NCBI GenBank assembly: GCA_905250115.1
Contig: CAJNOI010000057.1
Span: 332,283 to 396,282 of the forward strand
Reading direction: 5' to 3'
Length of the DNA: 64,000 bases
From: Adineta steineri
Lineage: Eukaryota; Rotifera; Eurotatoria; Adinetida; Adinetidae
This document shows, in pieces, positions 23,830-37,234 of this stretch. The translations under genes were made by a program, and so were the position numbers. The number at the start of each line of letters is the position of its first letter. Positions within the stretch are counted from its first letter, which is position 1. The notes beneath the pieces were generated by a model. The model did not search any database, was not told where the DNA came from, and saw only the letters and a program-made list of their open reading frames with translations.

Positions 23830-26800
23830 TTATTTAAGTCGTTGTGTTATATTAGCGAGAGCAACAGCAAATGCTTGTAATGGTGAAAAGGGCCATTCAA
23901 AATCTAGTGTATAACAATTATTTTCAATACGACCAAATTGAATAACCTAAATCAATTAAATAAAAATATGTTTTTTCTTGTAAACTAAATCAACTAACCT
24001 GTTTTCCTTTAAATTCAATTTGAAAATTTTTAGCTGATTCAAGTGTGACACGTCCACCAAAATCTAATTGATATACTTGTGATTGTTCATTCCACAGGCT
24101 TAAATTAATAAAATAAGTTTTCATTTCAAAAAAAAATAGTTTAATCTTACGGTGGTCGATTTTGCATAACATAAAATGGTGTATGATTTTGATTATCGGT
24201 TCGATTTATTAATTGATCCGATTCAGATGAAGGTAATAATCTTGTTAAAGAATCATTTGTTCCACTAGTACATGTCATCATACGATGTCGAGGACTTGAA
24301 TATCTCTAAAATATTCCAATTAAAAAGTTTTTCGATTGAAAATATAAAGTGATGTATCGCCTTGTACTTTTAATGCCCAAGTTTTTTCTATATAAAGTTA
24401 AGCTGAACTTGTCTAGCTCAGACACTACTTCATTAAGATAAATGTATACATAAATATCATAGAAGAGAATGTAACAAGGATTATAACACATTTATTAGTT
24501 ATGGTATGCTGATGAATGTGTAAGAAATAGGAGACAAAGAATTTCATCCTAATACGTTTTTTCTGCCTTGAGGATTAGAAGCTAAATTTAGCTAATATGT
24601 TTATAATTTGTACTAGGAGACCCTTAGATAAGAACTACCTGGGGATGTATCATTTTTAACTAAACATGCAATTTATTTGATACTTCAAGAAGTTTATTCG
24701 TTAGAATAATTAAACTTACTTTACGAGAATTATTTCGATTCGTCGTTAATTTTTCTTTAGGTAAATTATCTTCATATGAATTTAAATTTGTTATTTCTTC
24801 ATCCGTTTGAATATCATCATCTTCATTTGATATTTGTCTTTGTAAAGATGATGTTGATACATGTGAATTTATTGTATTTGTTGTTATTTGTTGTGAATGA
24901 CGTGGAAGTTTCGTCGTTTGATTTAATGTTGGATCACTTAAACTTAATTTTTTCTGTTGATTACTATTAAATGGATATAAATTTCTATATGTTTCAGGTT
25001 CAAAACAACTTTCTGGTACAGTAGATATAATTGATGATGTTGGATTAGTTGAAATAATCAGATTATTTGTTCGATTATTTTGATTTTCACTACTATCATA
25101 ACCAGATGAATCATCAATTAATAATGTTGTTGTTGCACTTGCTGTTGATGCATCAATATTATTTACAATTGATGGTACAAGTATAGGTGGTGAACGATGA
25201 CGATCATTTAATAATTGATTTGTAACATTTGTTGATGATGCACGAGAAAATTTTGGTGATAATGGTTCTTTAACTTGTATACATGGAGGTGATATTGGAC
25301 GAATAAAATTAGCTATTGAAGCTGCTGGTGATGTTGAACGACTTAAATTAATGGGTGATGTTGAAGATGAATTTGCAGCTGATGAATCAGCATTTATTTG
25401 TCGATGACGATTATGTTGTTGAGTAGTTATAGATGTACGTTGTAAACGATGAGATAGATTTGATGATATTTTTGTATGAGCTGAATATTTTGATTCATGT
25501 AAAGACGATGAACGTTGTTGTTGAGATAAAGGTAATGATGAACGAACATTTGGTAATTGTGGTGACATTGGAGCAATAGGAATATTTGCAGCAATATTTA
25601 GTTTTGATGATGAAAGAGCTACAAAAAAATAAGAAATTGAAATTAATAGAGAAATTTTGTTGTTTTTTTATTAACCTATCATCGTTTCATCATCTTCTTC
25701 TTCATCGATTTTATTACGTATTTGTTGTTTAGTTTTTCGTATAGTTGGTTTTAAAAGTTTATCATTTTTAATTTTATTAAATGTTGAAATTTGTTTTCGA
25801 TGATTATTATAATTATTAGCAACAGTTACAGTCATTTGTCGAGGTTGTAAATGTAAAAATGATGTTTTATATGTAACACTTCCGAGAATTTCTGGTAAAC
25901 AATTTGAATGACCATAGAATTTAAAACGTGTACCCCAAATATTCGCGGCTATTGTACATAATTTATTATTCTAAAATATATAAAAACGAAAAAATAAGAT
26001 TAACTTTTATAATATTTTATTAAAAATTTCGTGAATCTATATGTAAAGTCTTAAAATCTAGTGTTTTTCTATTATATAAATACAGAGAAATATGTTCAAC
26101 AAGGGGAAAAGCAAGACTCCAGTGTCTGATAAAATCTGAGTATTGAATTCTTGTCGAAAATTATATCATTTCATATTTGGTTAATATTCTGAAATCTCGC
26201 TTTTTCCCCATTTTGAGTATGTCTGATATGTTGCATAATAATAGGATAATTAATTATTCAATCTAATGTAACTAAAGTGTTGTATTATGTTATTAGTGTA
26301 ATCTACAACAGTAATCAATGTGATATAAACGATTGATGAAATATTTATCTACATATTTGACCTTTACGATTTGTTTGCAATTAGTAACAATTATTTCTAT
26401 AATAATATAAATTCCATAGGGAATTAATTTCATTTTCAAAATGTTTATTTTAACTAATCGATATTGACACTTTTTGTATATTAATATGTTTAATTTTACA
26501 AAAAAACATTTAAAAATTTTTATTTTTATCGATAGAAAAATTCAATAGATTAGTAGAGATTCGTTGAACTTAGTAGAATAAGAAATGATCCATAGATAAT
26601 ATACTAGAGATATAACTACAAGTAACTGATTCAATTAACAGTTGACCTTCTTTTTTCTCCTTATCTATATCACAGAAAGTAACACAACAGTAATTCTACT
26701 TCATTTACCATATGGTCGATTATACATCTGTCTTATTAGAATTTCTAGCATGAACAAATCTAAGTTGATCCAAGGTTAATGTTTTCTGTACCTAATGACA

Positions 26801-29638
26801 TGTACAGATACCATATTTTTAAAGATTATATCTTTTACATAATAGAACATTAATCTAACAAAATTGACATCTAGTGATTGACATAAATCTTCGTTAGTTA
26901 AATCAGTAACTTAATCTTTCATAAATATTTATATAAACAAATTGAATTTTACTTACGTGTTTATGTTTAACAATTTTCGATGTTTTGGTTTTTTTTCTTG
27001 AAGGTTTTACTTGTAAATTATTTTTTGTAAGATTTAATTGTTGTTGTTGTTCTTCATCATCTTGTTCTAAATCTGAATCATTTTCCGAACTACAACCTGA
27101 ACTACTTTTATTCGTTATTAAATCATCTCCATTACTATTAACACCATTTTCTGCTACATAGATAGAATTTCTATTTGTAATTAAACTTGTACGATTATTA
27201 TTCAATAATTTAGTTTGTTGTTGTACAGATGTCATATTATGAAATGTATTTGAACGTGATTTAAATGATGAAAAATGTTTTTTTTGTGAAGAAATTTTTG
27301 ATGATGATGATAATGATAAATGATTTGTTTTTATTTGTGGATCAAATATGATAAAATCTGGACAAATTTTTGATACACGTTTAGCTGTTAATAATGGTAT
27401 AAGTCCACCAAGGTATTCTAAATATAAAACATAAGTCGCACCAGATAAATTTGTTGTCGTTGTTGTTGTTGATGGAACTGTTGACGAATTTTCTGATTCA
27501 TTATCAATACGTTTCATTGTACATTGTAAACGGAGATGAGATTTTAATGGATTACATACGAATGAACGTAGAGATTTTTGATCAGGTAAAAAACCTTTTA
27601 TTGTTGAACGATAAGAATTATGAAGATTTTGTTTTAAATTATTTGGTAAATATAATTTATCGAGATTTTGTAAAGAATTATTTAATAGACATTCTTTTAT
27701 TTTCATCTGACATAATGATAACATGGACGGGAGAGATTTATGTGTTATCCAGATTGTATAAACATATGAACCACAGGCAGCAAATATAATATCTAAAAAT
27801 TTGATTTAAATGAATTTTATTTAATTTTCAAAATTTTATTACCATTGCCATGAGCCCAACATAAAGCAGATAAGGGTTGTGTCTAAAAAAAGAAAACAAT
27901 TCACTATTTATTAGATTGTTATTCTTATTAGATAAAAAACAACTTTAAAATATTGAAAAATATTCTTTCTGACAGATATACAGTTTTAAAATGATTATTA
28001 TTGCGTGATACGTCATTGAAAATTATTTTTTACACTATTAATCTTTATATAAGTGTTACATACTACGGTAATTAGAAATTGCGGAAGTTGTAGGTGCAGC
28101 TTCCATCTTCCTTCCTTTCAATTATTTGTTATTACTCAGTAAATTGAACGTGTTGTTTTTGAAACATGTTTTTTCTTTTATCTCTCACAATTTTCAAATT
28201 CTCACGTAGTCTTTAACGGATCAAACTTGTTTATACAAGAATCTCTTCAATTCTATTTTTAACATTAGTCCTAGATGATAAAGATTTTTTTCTACTAAAT
28301 AGAAAAAAAAAATGTACGCAGAACACTTTTATCCTCAATAGAATAAATTCAAAGACAATTTGATTAATAAATATTTTAATTGCTATATTATTTAATCTTT
28401 ATAAAATATTCTCTTAGAAAAAAAAGTCTACGAACCATTTGTGGAATATGAACACGATGTAAAAATTCTCCTCGACGAGAATAAAATATAATTTGATTTA
28501 TATAATTTAAATCATTTAAACGTTTATGACCTCCAACAGCAAGTATTTCACCAGGTGATGACCAATCCATTTTGATATCTATTTTAAATAAAGAAATAAA
28601 GAAATTTTATCAAAGAACTAAAATTTACTTTGAAGTTCAGTATTAACAGATATTGGTGATTGATCTTGATAATTATTAAGAAAAAGTACTTGACCATTAT
28701 CAAGACTACAAGCAAGAATATAATCATCATTAACAAATTTTGTTGCATCTAGGATATTAAAAACAAACGATACATAAATAGATTTCATATATATTTTTTA
28801 AAATTTTTACTATTATCAGGTGCTTCAGGATAGAATTTATTGCAAGAATACATTAATTGTGTTATTGATTGTGTTGATAGAGAAAACCCTTCCGTTGTAT
28901 TACCATGATGATCCATTAAAATTAAATTTCCTGCTGTTGTACCAAGAATAACACTAAAATAAATAAATAAATCATAATTAAATGTTAATATGTTTTCTAA
29001 ATCTTATACTGTGAAACATCAGGCATCCATGTAACAGCAGATATTTTTGCTTGAGGTGTATTTACAACCGTTGACCAATAACGTTGTCCAGTTACTGAAC
29101 CAACAAGAACAAAACCATCTTCATAACAAATAACAGTCATACGTCCATCATGTGACCATGACATATCAATAACCGGATGACTACGATCATTAATTAATTC
29201 TAATGACCATCGATTATCATGTTTAACCCAAACAAAAATAACACCCTTCTCATCAACAGTTGCTAATTTTTGAAATGGTACATTCCATGAAACAAGACAA
29301 ACTTCAGTACGATGTGCACGTAAATTAAAATTTGTTCGATCAGGTATAGACACATATTCATCGGGTCTTACTGATGTATATGTTACACTAACAATATGAT
29401 TTGTATTACCTGTTGCTAACCATCCATCATGTAAATTAATTGTTTGTTGTGGTGTAGATGGAATTGAATGATTTGGATCTTCATCATCATTATTATTATT
29501 TATATTATTAACATCATTTTCATCAGTTGAAATATTTAATGATGATGAAGGTGGTGTAGATATATAACTCATCCATGATAATGATTGAATTATAGAATCT
29601 GTTCTTGCTATATTCGATAATTCAACATAAGCATACAT
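23830..29638 (-). CDS. TULP4: TULP4, tubby-like protein with WD40 and SOCS box
   Basis: Large tubby superfamily member with N-terminal WD40 repeats and a SOCS box, a plausible substrate receptor for a Cullin-5 type ubiquitin ligase. Exons (minus): 29638-29010, 28953-28811, 28748-28629, 28578-28436, 27882-27843, 27792-26957, 25970-25676, 25618-24720, 24305-24151, 24098-23999, 23946-23830; they sum to 1159 codons (1158 aa; human 1543). Evidence is the N-terminus MYAYVELSN, GWLATGN, INDRSHPVIDMSWSHDGR and DGFVLVGSVTGQRYWS. The SOCS-like stretch LDKLYLPNNLKQNL precedes LQCTMKR and LYLEYLGGLIPLL. Split tubby segments are ANIWGTRFKFYG, YKTSFLHLQPRQMT, and at the end QVYQLDFGGRVT, SAKNFQIEF and FAVALANITQRLK. 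Between the tubby halves is a long Ser/Asn-rich spacer, as in vertebrates. Two introns (about 1.0 kb and 0.55 kb) are unusually long for the region. Confidence 0.95.
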
Positions 29639-30797
29639 TGTTCGATAATTTAAGACATTTTTGAAATGAACAAAAAAAATAAATAAATAAAAAACAGATA
29701 TCGAATATGCAAAAGAAAGAAATCTAAAATAAGAAATAAATACTAGACAACCTTTTCTATTGCTTTGCTTTGCTTTGATTAATCCGAATGTCAGGGATAT
29801 CGATATACAGAGTTTGTAAATAGATATACAAGAAAAAAAAAGTGAAAAAGATATTTAGTTATCAGTGAATAATTTCAACGATAATCATTTAGGATACTGT
29901 ATATTGTTATGAAATAATATAACAAAAACATGTATAGAGATTATTGACGAAGAAATAGAAGACAAAGACTAAGTGCAATAACATCAAAATGACAATAAAG
30001 ATACAATGATAATGCCTTCGGCGACATTGGGCCTACTTGTTTATCCAAAGGATTTTGATGCATGCTTGCAACCTTGTTCTTTTTTTCTGTCTATCGCGTC
30101 TGTAGCCTTCAGAAAACTATTGCAAGGAAAAGAAAACGGGAAAGAAAAATGAAGAGAGAACGAGTAACATACTTGTCAGTAGAAACAGGAAGAGAAAAAT
30201 TCTTATATGTTCTTGAATACAGATTGTAGCGATTATATTTAACGATGGCAATAGTTAAATATCCTAGTATATTAACTTAAATAAAATATAAAATAGATAT
30301 TTAAATAAAGTATTTTTCTTTCTATCTATATATATGTATATATAATATTAAGAAATACTTTCTTTTTATCTCTTTTCTTGTTGTTCATTCAAAGAAGGAC
30401 AAAGCAAAGACATTAAACACCTTTACTTATGTTCGAAATGTATATGCGCGATAGTAAATGAAAAAAAAAAAAGAAAACCAATTCGAAAGAAAATAAACAT
30501 CATCATCATCATCATGAAAAAAAAGAACAAGAAGAGAGAAAAAAAGAAATACGATGAAAAGAAACATTCATTTGTTAATGTACATTGGATATTAAACAAC
30601 GAATCATTTATCAATCGATAGAATGAATATAGATGACATCTATCGATTTCAAAAATCAAGAAAAGGTTAGTTACATGGAAAATAATTTCACTATGGTTGT
30701 TTGATTTTTTTTGCTTATATCGAAATCTTTTATAACCCTTGAAATATTATTTCGTTCAAAGTCGGTTTATTTATATCTATTCTAGATTATTTTCATC
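29639..30797. promoter_or_regulatory. Shared upstream region of divergent TULP4 and IQCK
   Basis: 1.16 kb between two head-to-head genes. It contains low-complexity tracts (ATC repeats near 30498-30516, poly-A runs) and no supportable gene. Confidence 0.4.
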
Positions 30798-31646
30798 ATG
30801 CCTGTTATAATCGTAAATAAAGAAACAAATTTATGGAAAGAAATTTGTTCAGAATATGCTACAAAACGAGCACAATCTGAATCAAATTCATATATGAATT
30901 CTGAAAAAAAATCTTCAAATAATACTGATATTAATAAAAAACATTTAAATGATAAACAAGTTTATGATCCATCTAAACATACACCAGTTTTTTGTAATTA
31001 TTCATTTATTCATGCTCCAATTGATGATATAACACAGATACAAATTGATACACGTATAACTCATCCTGCTTGTATTAATTATGCTTTAACACCAATACAA
31101 GATTTTGAAAGAGAATTAGCTTTAAAAACTGCTAATCAACGTCCAAAAACACCGATGAAAAAAAGTCCAAAAGATATTCCAACAATTGAATATTTAGAAA
31201 AATATGTTTATCCAATATTATTAAAAGGTATTGAACAATTATTAGTTGAAGCTGATAAACGAAAATGTTTAGAACGAAAACGTAGTGCATTTAATGCACT
31301 TGATTATTTAACAAGTTATTTATATTATAATAATCCAATTCGAATTGATTCTAATGAACAAAATAATCAAAATTTAGCTCTTAATAATCAATTTTTTGAA
31401 AATATTCCATTTGTTCACGAACATTTCAAAAAACATCCACGTGCACCATTACCTAAATCACTTTTATGGAGTGAAGATGAAGCTGCTTTAATAATTCAAT
31501 CATTCTATCGTGGTTATCGTATTCGTAAACAACCTGAAGTACAAGAATTACGTCAATGGCAACGTGAATGGCGTGAATCAAATCGAAATATTCATGATGT
31601 TGTTGATAACTTTTGGCGACAACGTACACCGCTAGCACCTGTCTAA
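30798..31646 (+). CDS. IQCK: IQ motif-containing protein K
   Basis: A single uninterrupted frame of 282 aa, close to human IQCK (287). Family phrases are NLWKEICSEY, PTIEYLEKYVYPILLKGIEQ, KCLERKRSAFNALDYLTSYL, PFVHEHFKKHPRAPLP, and the calmodulin-binding IQ motif in EEAALIIQSFYRGYRIRK-like form (EAALIIQSFYRGYRIRK), followed by PEVQELRQWQREWRE. Members are linked to cilia and sperm flagella in other animals; the role here is inferred. The gene is intronless in an intron-dense neighbourhood. An AG follows TATTCT 13 bases upstream of the ATG. The 3' end is partly duplicated downstream next to SLC30A6. Confidence 0.92.
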   Translation: MPVIIVNKETNLWKEICSEYATKRAQSESNSYMNSEKKSSNNTDINKKHLNDKQVYDPSKHTPVFCNYSFIHAPIDDITQIQIDTRITHPACINYALTPIQDFERELALKTANQRPKTPMKKSPKDIPTIEYLEKYVYPILLKGIEQLLVEADKRKCLERKRSAFNALDYLTSYLYYNNPIRIDSNEQNNQNLALNNQFFENIPFVHEHFKKHPRAPLPKSLLWSEDEAALIIQSFYRGYRIRKQPEVQELRQWQREWRESNRNIHDVVDNFWRQRTPLAPV

Positions 31647-31764
31647 TATCATTTCCTTTTCTTTTAAATATATATCATTATTTTTTTTCAATAATAAAAC
31701 AAATATTATGTAACAACAAAAAATTATTATATACATATGCCAAGACTATAATTGTTCATCATCC
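31611..31764. repeat. Copy A of the duplicated IQCK / SLC30A6 junction
   Basis: Contains the last IQCK codons, its 3' UTR, and then a short stretch (31737-31764) resembling SLC30A6 exon 2 (AAGACTATAATTGTTCATCA). It aligns with 33254-33374 plus 33514-33540, with about 140 bases missing between the two blocks in copy A. Confidence 0.7.
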
Positions 31765-33253
31765 AGGTCGAACAATCCGACACGGAAACGGCCATTTCCG
31801 TGGTATTCCAAAGATGGGTGTGGGACCAACAACTTAGACTAATTTATAAAACTCATAGATATGACTTTTCTTTGTCAAGATAAAATTAATAGAAATACAA
31901 TCAGCTGCCCAACAGCCATATCCACAGCTGTTGTGATGATTTTGATAATAGCATTTTCGATTAATTTTGAATAAGAACTGCCATAGCCATATATCTCTAT
32001 CATAAAAAAAACTAAGAAAATACGTTTAAAATTGAAATATCAATCTTTTAGATTTTGTTTTATCTTACTCATGAGTTGATAAAGCAAAACAACTAAAAAA
32101 ATATTATATGTATATAAATTATTCTAATAAAATTACGCCAACTTATTTAACAGAATAACGAAAAAACTCCATTTCTTTTTATTGATGATGATGATGATAA
32201 AGATGTTTCCAGGTCGAAGAGTACGGCCGAGAACTGACGGATTCTCAATTCTTCCGGCAAAATCATAGAAGCGGTATTCCGGCTGCGACCTTTACGGGTC
32301 GAATCCTATTCTTTCTCATAGAAAACGGTAGGAAATTATCGATAAAATCCGATTTTCACGTGAGTCCGGAACCATCGACTTGGGTTGATAATGATAGTGA
32401 CGATACTGTTGTATATTGATCATCATCAACATGTGTTGTTATTTTTTTTCAATCAATTCCTAAGATAATTAAATAATTCAATGATGCAAAACTTATGCTA
32501 TTGTAAAAAGTATTTCTGAAGTTTTTGATTTACTTGGTTAGCAAATGTGTCCTCTTGGAGTTCAGGCATCGAAGACAAAGTATATTATAAGCATTAAGTT
32601 GTTTAAAAAAATACATTAAAATCAACCTTTTATGTAAAGTACTTTATAGTTTTAAAATAATTATATTTTTCAATAAAATAAACCTCTACAAAAATATTGT
32701 ATTATGATAACCAAAGTTCAATAGTTTGACCATTATTTTTAACATTCATCATTTTTTGATTAAGAATAAAAAATGTTTATGATTAAAAAGAACCGTTTTC
32801 TTTGTTCGTTTCTTGATGCAAACGTAGAACAGATACTGTTCAAATCGATAGAATCCTTCTTCTCCTTGTAAATGTGAGTCAAAAATGCTGGATTCAGTTG
32901 AGTCTGTGTCATAGGAAAGAAAGAGAATGACAAAGGCAGTCAAACGAAGAATAAATACCACTACCTAATACTTCTAAACATTCAAAATTTAAATACACAT
33001 TGTTATCTCAAGCTATTATTCTCTCTTGTGAAATTAAAGTGTAAGTGATATCCGACTGCAATCATGTCAGTTCGATGTCAAGACAGCCACTGCGAACAAC
33101 ACACATCAAAGAAAACTATATTTTTAGTGTCTCTGAAAAGACAGTAGTGACGACAAGTGAATAAGTGGCGTGAAAACTATACATTGTCGTGAAATATCAA
33201 GTTAAAAATTAGGTGAGACTCGAGCCTCTACGCCTCCACTCACACCCACACCC
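31765..33253. other. Spacer between duplicated junction copies, with two GC-richer islands
   Basis: 1.5 kb between the direct repeats. Two islands (about 31763-31830 and 32209-32400) are clearly more GC-rich than the surroundings and both begin CCAGGTCGAA. Each opens a frame preceded by AG: VEQSDTETAIS and VEEYGRELTDSQFFRQ. The second stays open for about 68 codons. No family is recognised; decayed mobile-element or gene fragments are possible. The rest is AT-rich with no gene. Confidence 0.4.
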
Positions 33254-33374
33254 TTTTGGCGACAACGCACATCACCGGCACCTGTTGAATATCATTTTCG
33301 TTTCTTTTAAATATAGATATTTATTTTTTGTTAATTAAAAATAAAATATTATGTTATAACAACAAAATTATTAT
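33254..33374. repeat. Copy B of the duplicated IQCK / SLC30A6 junction
   Basis: Repeats the IQCK tail (TTTTGGCGACAACG) and its 3' UTR. The IQCK stop codon is lost here (GTTGAA instead of GTCTAA). The right part of this copy is also the coding end of SLC30A6 on the minus strand, so this copy marks the original convergent, overlapping 3' ends. Confidence 0.7.
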
Positions 33375-35126
33375 AAGTTGAAGGATTATTTGATATAACT
33401 GGATTAGTTGTTTGATTTTGAGTATATGTATGTGATTGGGGACGTAACCAATCATCTTTAAATATATGAATTGTTAAAATTTGAGCAACATTTGCTAATT
33501 TACTCCATACATGTGCTAAGACTAATTGTTCATCAGCATCTCTTCTAAATAAATATTAACAGAACGTTATTCTCATATTTCACAAAAAATAAAATAATGT
33601 CAACAGATTCTTAAGGCAAATAACTTTGAACTATAGAAGTCATGCTTTGTTTCAATGAACAATTGAAAATGTAACGCCTTACGCAAAATAAATACTCAAT
33701 CATTTTAATAAAGTTTTTTTTTTATTTTATAAGATAAGTATTCCTGGAGGTCTTCTCACCGTTCAATAAAAATGTTAGACTTACAACCTTTTATTAAACG
33801 ATAATTCATTATTTTTCTTTTTAAACTAATTCAATTTTCGAAAGAAAATCTATTACTGTCCATGCATAGTTAGCTTTAAAAAAATATTTCATAGCCTACA
33901 GCTTTTTTAATTGATTCATGTCGTCTATTTCATTTCTAGTTAACTTATAATTGTCTTTATTTGAATATAAAAGAAATCAAAGGAATGAATCATTATGAAT
34001 TTAATCTTACAGTTATTATAGAGCTTTTTATATTGTATGTTTTAATGAAAATAAAGATAACTATCATTTATCTCCACAACGATATATATATATATATATA
34101 TACTGCAATCGCAACAATTTCTTATGATAATATTCTCAGTGTGTTTTCTCTCGAGATGAGTTATGCAATTATTACTAACCGACAGCGAACATGGACCGAT
34201 CCAACAAGTGTTCCAAATGATAAAGCCCAAAAATGTTCATGACGAAATTCTAATACACCATCAAGTCTTGATGCTTCATGAAGACATTTATCTAATTGTC
34301 CTATCATAGGTGCTGGTGTTGTTTGTAATAAAATTTTTCCACTATATATTGCCATTGGTACCATTGTACCAAATGTCATAAAAGCCATAAGTAATGATGC
34401 TAATGTATCCACAAAATTTCCGTAACCCATTCTTAAAAGAAATGAATCAGAGAAAAGAATTGTTAAACCACACCAACAAAGTAATGCTAATGGATTAATA
34501 CGTGGTAAAAGAAGACGACTTAAACCGGGAATATAATGACAAATATTTTGAAATATATCACTAACATGTTCTTGTAACCAACTTGATGCACTCGCAGCAA
34601 TAACATGATCAAATGCTTGATTTCGTACAAAGTAAATAACAAACATATGAACTATAAATGTTAAAATAGATGCAAATAGAAGATATTCGGTGTGTATTGT
34701 TTCATTTTCAAGATATTTTTCAATAGATTCTTTCAAAATAAAAAATGCACCAAGTATTGAAAGCATTGTAGATGTAAAAACTGCTAAAACTTCAAAACGA
34801 GCTGTACCATATGAAAATGTTGAAATTGTTTGTGTAGGAATAAAAAGTAATGTTGAATTATCTAGTGAATTTTGATTTCTTTGATGAACTCTTGTATTAT
34901 TATTTTCAAAAACCCATGCAGAAAGTAAAGCAGTACCAATAAATAGTAAATCAAATATACATAACGAACAAAATGCTTGTAAAGCCATGGAATTAGCTTG
35001 ACCAGCCATAGTAAAAATAATAACACATGCAATTAAACATGCTATAGTTATGATAACTGTACTACGAGAGTGGGATGATCGAATAAGATAAAAAATTGAT
35101 GATAAAAATGATGTCGATTTACCCAT
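33349..35126 (-). CDS. SLC30A6: Zinc transporter ZnT6
   Basis: Cation-diffusion-facilitator protein. In vertebrates ZnT6 pairs with ZnT5 to load zinc into the early secretory pathway and lacks its own transport site. Exons (minus): 35126-34180 and 33544-33349, 381 codons (380 aa; human 461). Six hydrophobic segments are visible, starting TVIITIACLIACVIIFTMAG. Family phrases are FEVLAVFTSTML, GAFFILKESIEKYLE, SSWLQEHVSDI, PGLSRLLLPRINP, MTFGTMVPMAIYSGKILLQT, IGQLDKCLHEASRLDGVLE, EHFWALSFGTLVGSVHVR, and across the splice RRDADEQLVLAHV. The C-terminal tail is shorter than in vertebrates. An AG (TTCTAG) lies about 20 bases upstream of the ATG. The 3' end converges on IQCK and overlaps its duplicated tail. 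Confidence 0.95.
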
Positions 35127-35431
35127 CTTTTTTATTAAAACTATCTAGAATCATGCATTTTAATTGATGCAATCATTTTTAAATTACATTTGTCTAGCAA
35201 ACTGTTCGTACATAACCAAAAAACCAGATCCAAGTACGACAATAAGTAGAAAGAGAGAAGAAAACAAAAACCACTATTACAAACTGTTCTAATAGAAACA
35301 AAACAGAAACAGAAAACATCCAATCCGACATTAAAATCTGAATTATCATATATCGATACGCACACACGCATAAAAGATTGAACGGCCAATCAAAACAAAA
35401 AAGAAAGGAAATGAAACACACTATCTGACAA

Positions 35432-37234
35432 TTAAACATTTAATAATTTGCACGATGGAGATGGTATCTCGCCATTCTCAGCAAATGGATCCGACCACAT
35501 TGAATTAAGATCACCCTAAATATTCAAAAAAATAAATAAGAAAATTCTTCTATCTATTAAATTATACCTTTAAATGAGCGATTAATAATAATGGTATTAA
35601 TGTAAATGGAACAAGAAATAAAAGTGCAGGTTGTGCACATTTAAATACTTCAGCTGAAATAGTTGCTGCTATTAAACCTTGAAAATCATAAAATATATAT
35701 ATATATAATTCATTTTCCATACGAAAAAATACAATAAATTATGTAAATTTATTTATTTTACCTGCACAATAACCAAATAAGGAACATTGAAAATATGTTA
35801 AACGATTAATTAATGCTAATGGATCATTATTATATAAATTATTCGTTCGTTTTCGAGATTCAAAACGTAAAACAAAACAAAGAACAAGTCCAGGCATAAT
35901 TATATCTCCAAGACCAAGTAACGAAAATCGACCACTTTGTTGCATACTATCAATTAAATATATATATATATATACTTTCAGTTAAATTCTTTTTTGTTTT
36001 ATTTTCTATTTACCTTGGAAAAACAATTTTACCAGGTAATGAAAGTCTTGGTGCATTATATCGATGAAAATTAAATTTTCGCGCAATTGTTGTTAACTAA
36101 AATTAGTTTTTAATCATCAAAATAAATTTTTTATTAAATAAAATATTTTTTCTTCTTACAGGATTTTCTGCTTCACGTGTTGCAACTCGAACCATAACGT
36201 TCGTTGTAAATATATAATGAGAGAAATATACCCAGAAAACATCATATATAACTAAACCTAATAGTAATAATGCTGACACTTTCAAATTTGGTAATCGAAC
36301 AAGAGCAATAAACGATATACATAAACCTGTTGCAATAACTAAAACAAAAATGAAATTGTTCTATTTATTTTTTTGATCTTATTTCTTTTACCATCCATAA
36401 ATAACCAATGTCCAGTAATAATCCATAGTAAAACAAGAGCTATTGATAAACTGAATGCAATGATTTCTGATAATGTATAACGACCCATAAAACCAAATGA
36501 AATTCTAATAGAAGCAAAAGTAAAAAATTCATAAGATTTAAAAAAATATAAATTTACTTTGTATTATCAGAACATGGACGAAGTATTAATTGACAACATG
36601 GTGTTAAAAGATAAGCAAAACCCATTGTTGATAGAACTAATATTAAATATTGATTATAGTATTTAGATTTTTTTGTAAAAGAAATTTACTTGCTGTACAC
36701 ATAATAAAGATCGTCTGAAGTGAATCAAAAAAGAAGAACATGATTATTAAAGATAATGATGCACCAAGAGGAAGAGCAATAGCATGCATTGTTTCGATAA
36801 CATGTGAATTTGTACCTAATAGGAAAAAAGAAAAGAAAAATTTAATGAAATTTTTATTAAATTATTTTCAATAACCTTGATCATTTGATAATGAATCTGA
36901 TAGAAATTTATTTGAGGATATGGATTCTTTGGATTTATCATGATCTAATGCACTACAAAACAAAAATATAGATATTTATTTTTTGCTTATTTAATATTAT
37001 ATTTTAATACCGAAAACTTCCATAGATAATAAGAACAAGAGCAATGACAAATGTTGAAAGATGAGATGAATCAATTATAGATAAAAGACTATATCCTCTG
37101 AATAGAGAAAAAAAACGAATATAAAAATTTTTATTTTTAATAAAAAAAAATTCTTTTTACCTATAAACATTCTGTTCAGCTAAAGGTTTTGTTTCAACAA
37201 CATCGGAGACCGTAAGTAAAATATCAAACAACAT
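35432..37234 (-). CDS. SPPL3: Signal peptide peptidase-like 3 (intramembrane aspartyl protease)
   Basis: Golgi GxGD intramembrane protease that sheds type II glycosyltransferases. The gene has about ten short exons from an ATG at 37234 to a TAA at 35432. The N-terminal exons read [18 protein letters not shown], then LIIYGSFR and [20 protein letters not shown], as in SPPL3. Catalytic motifs are present: YD in [16 protein letters not shown], GxGD in [12 protein letters not shown], and PAL in the C-terminal membrane segment. The end [12 protein letters not shown] matches the family tail. This membrane-topology order is characteristic of SPPL3 rather than the larger SPPL2 group, which has a protease-associated domain. 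An ATACAG acceptor-like string stands 4 bases before the ATG. It lies on the same strand as SLC30A6, about 300 bases upstream of it. Confidence 0.93.

Noticed and set aside
27451-27789. 112-codon plus-strand frame
   Set aside because: Exact antisense of a TULP4 coding exon that has strong family matches.
32749-32961. 70-codon minus-strand frame between the duplicated junction copies
   Set aside because: A hydrophobic start could suggest a signal peptide, but there is no partner exon and the rest is charged low-complexity sequence.
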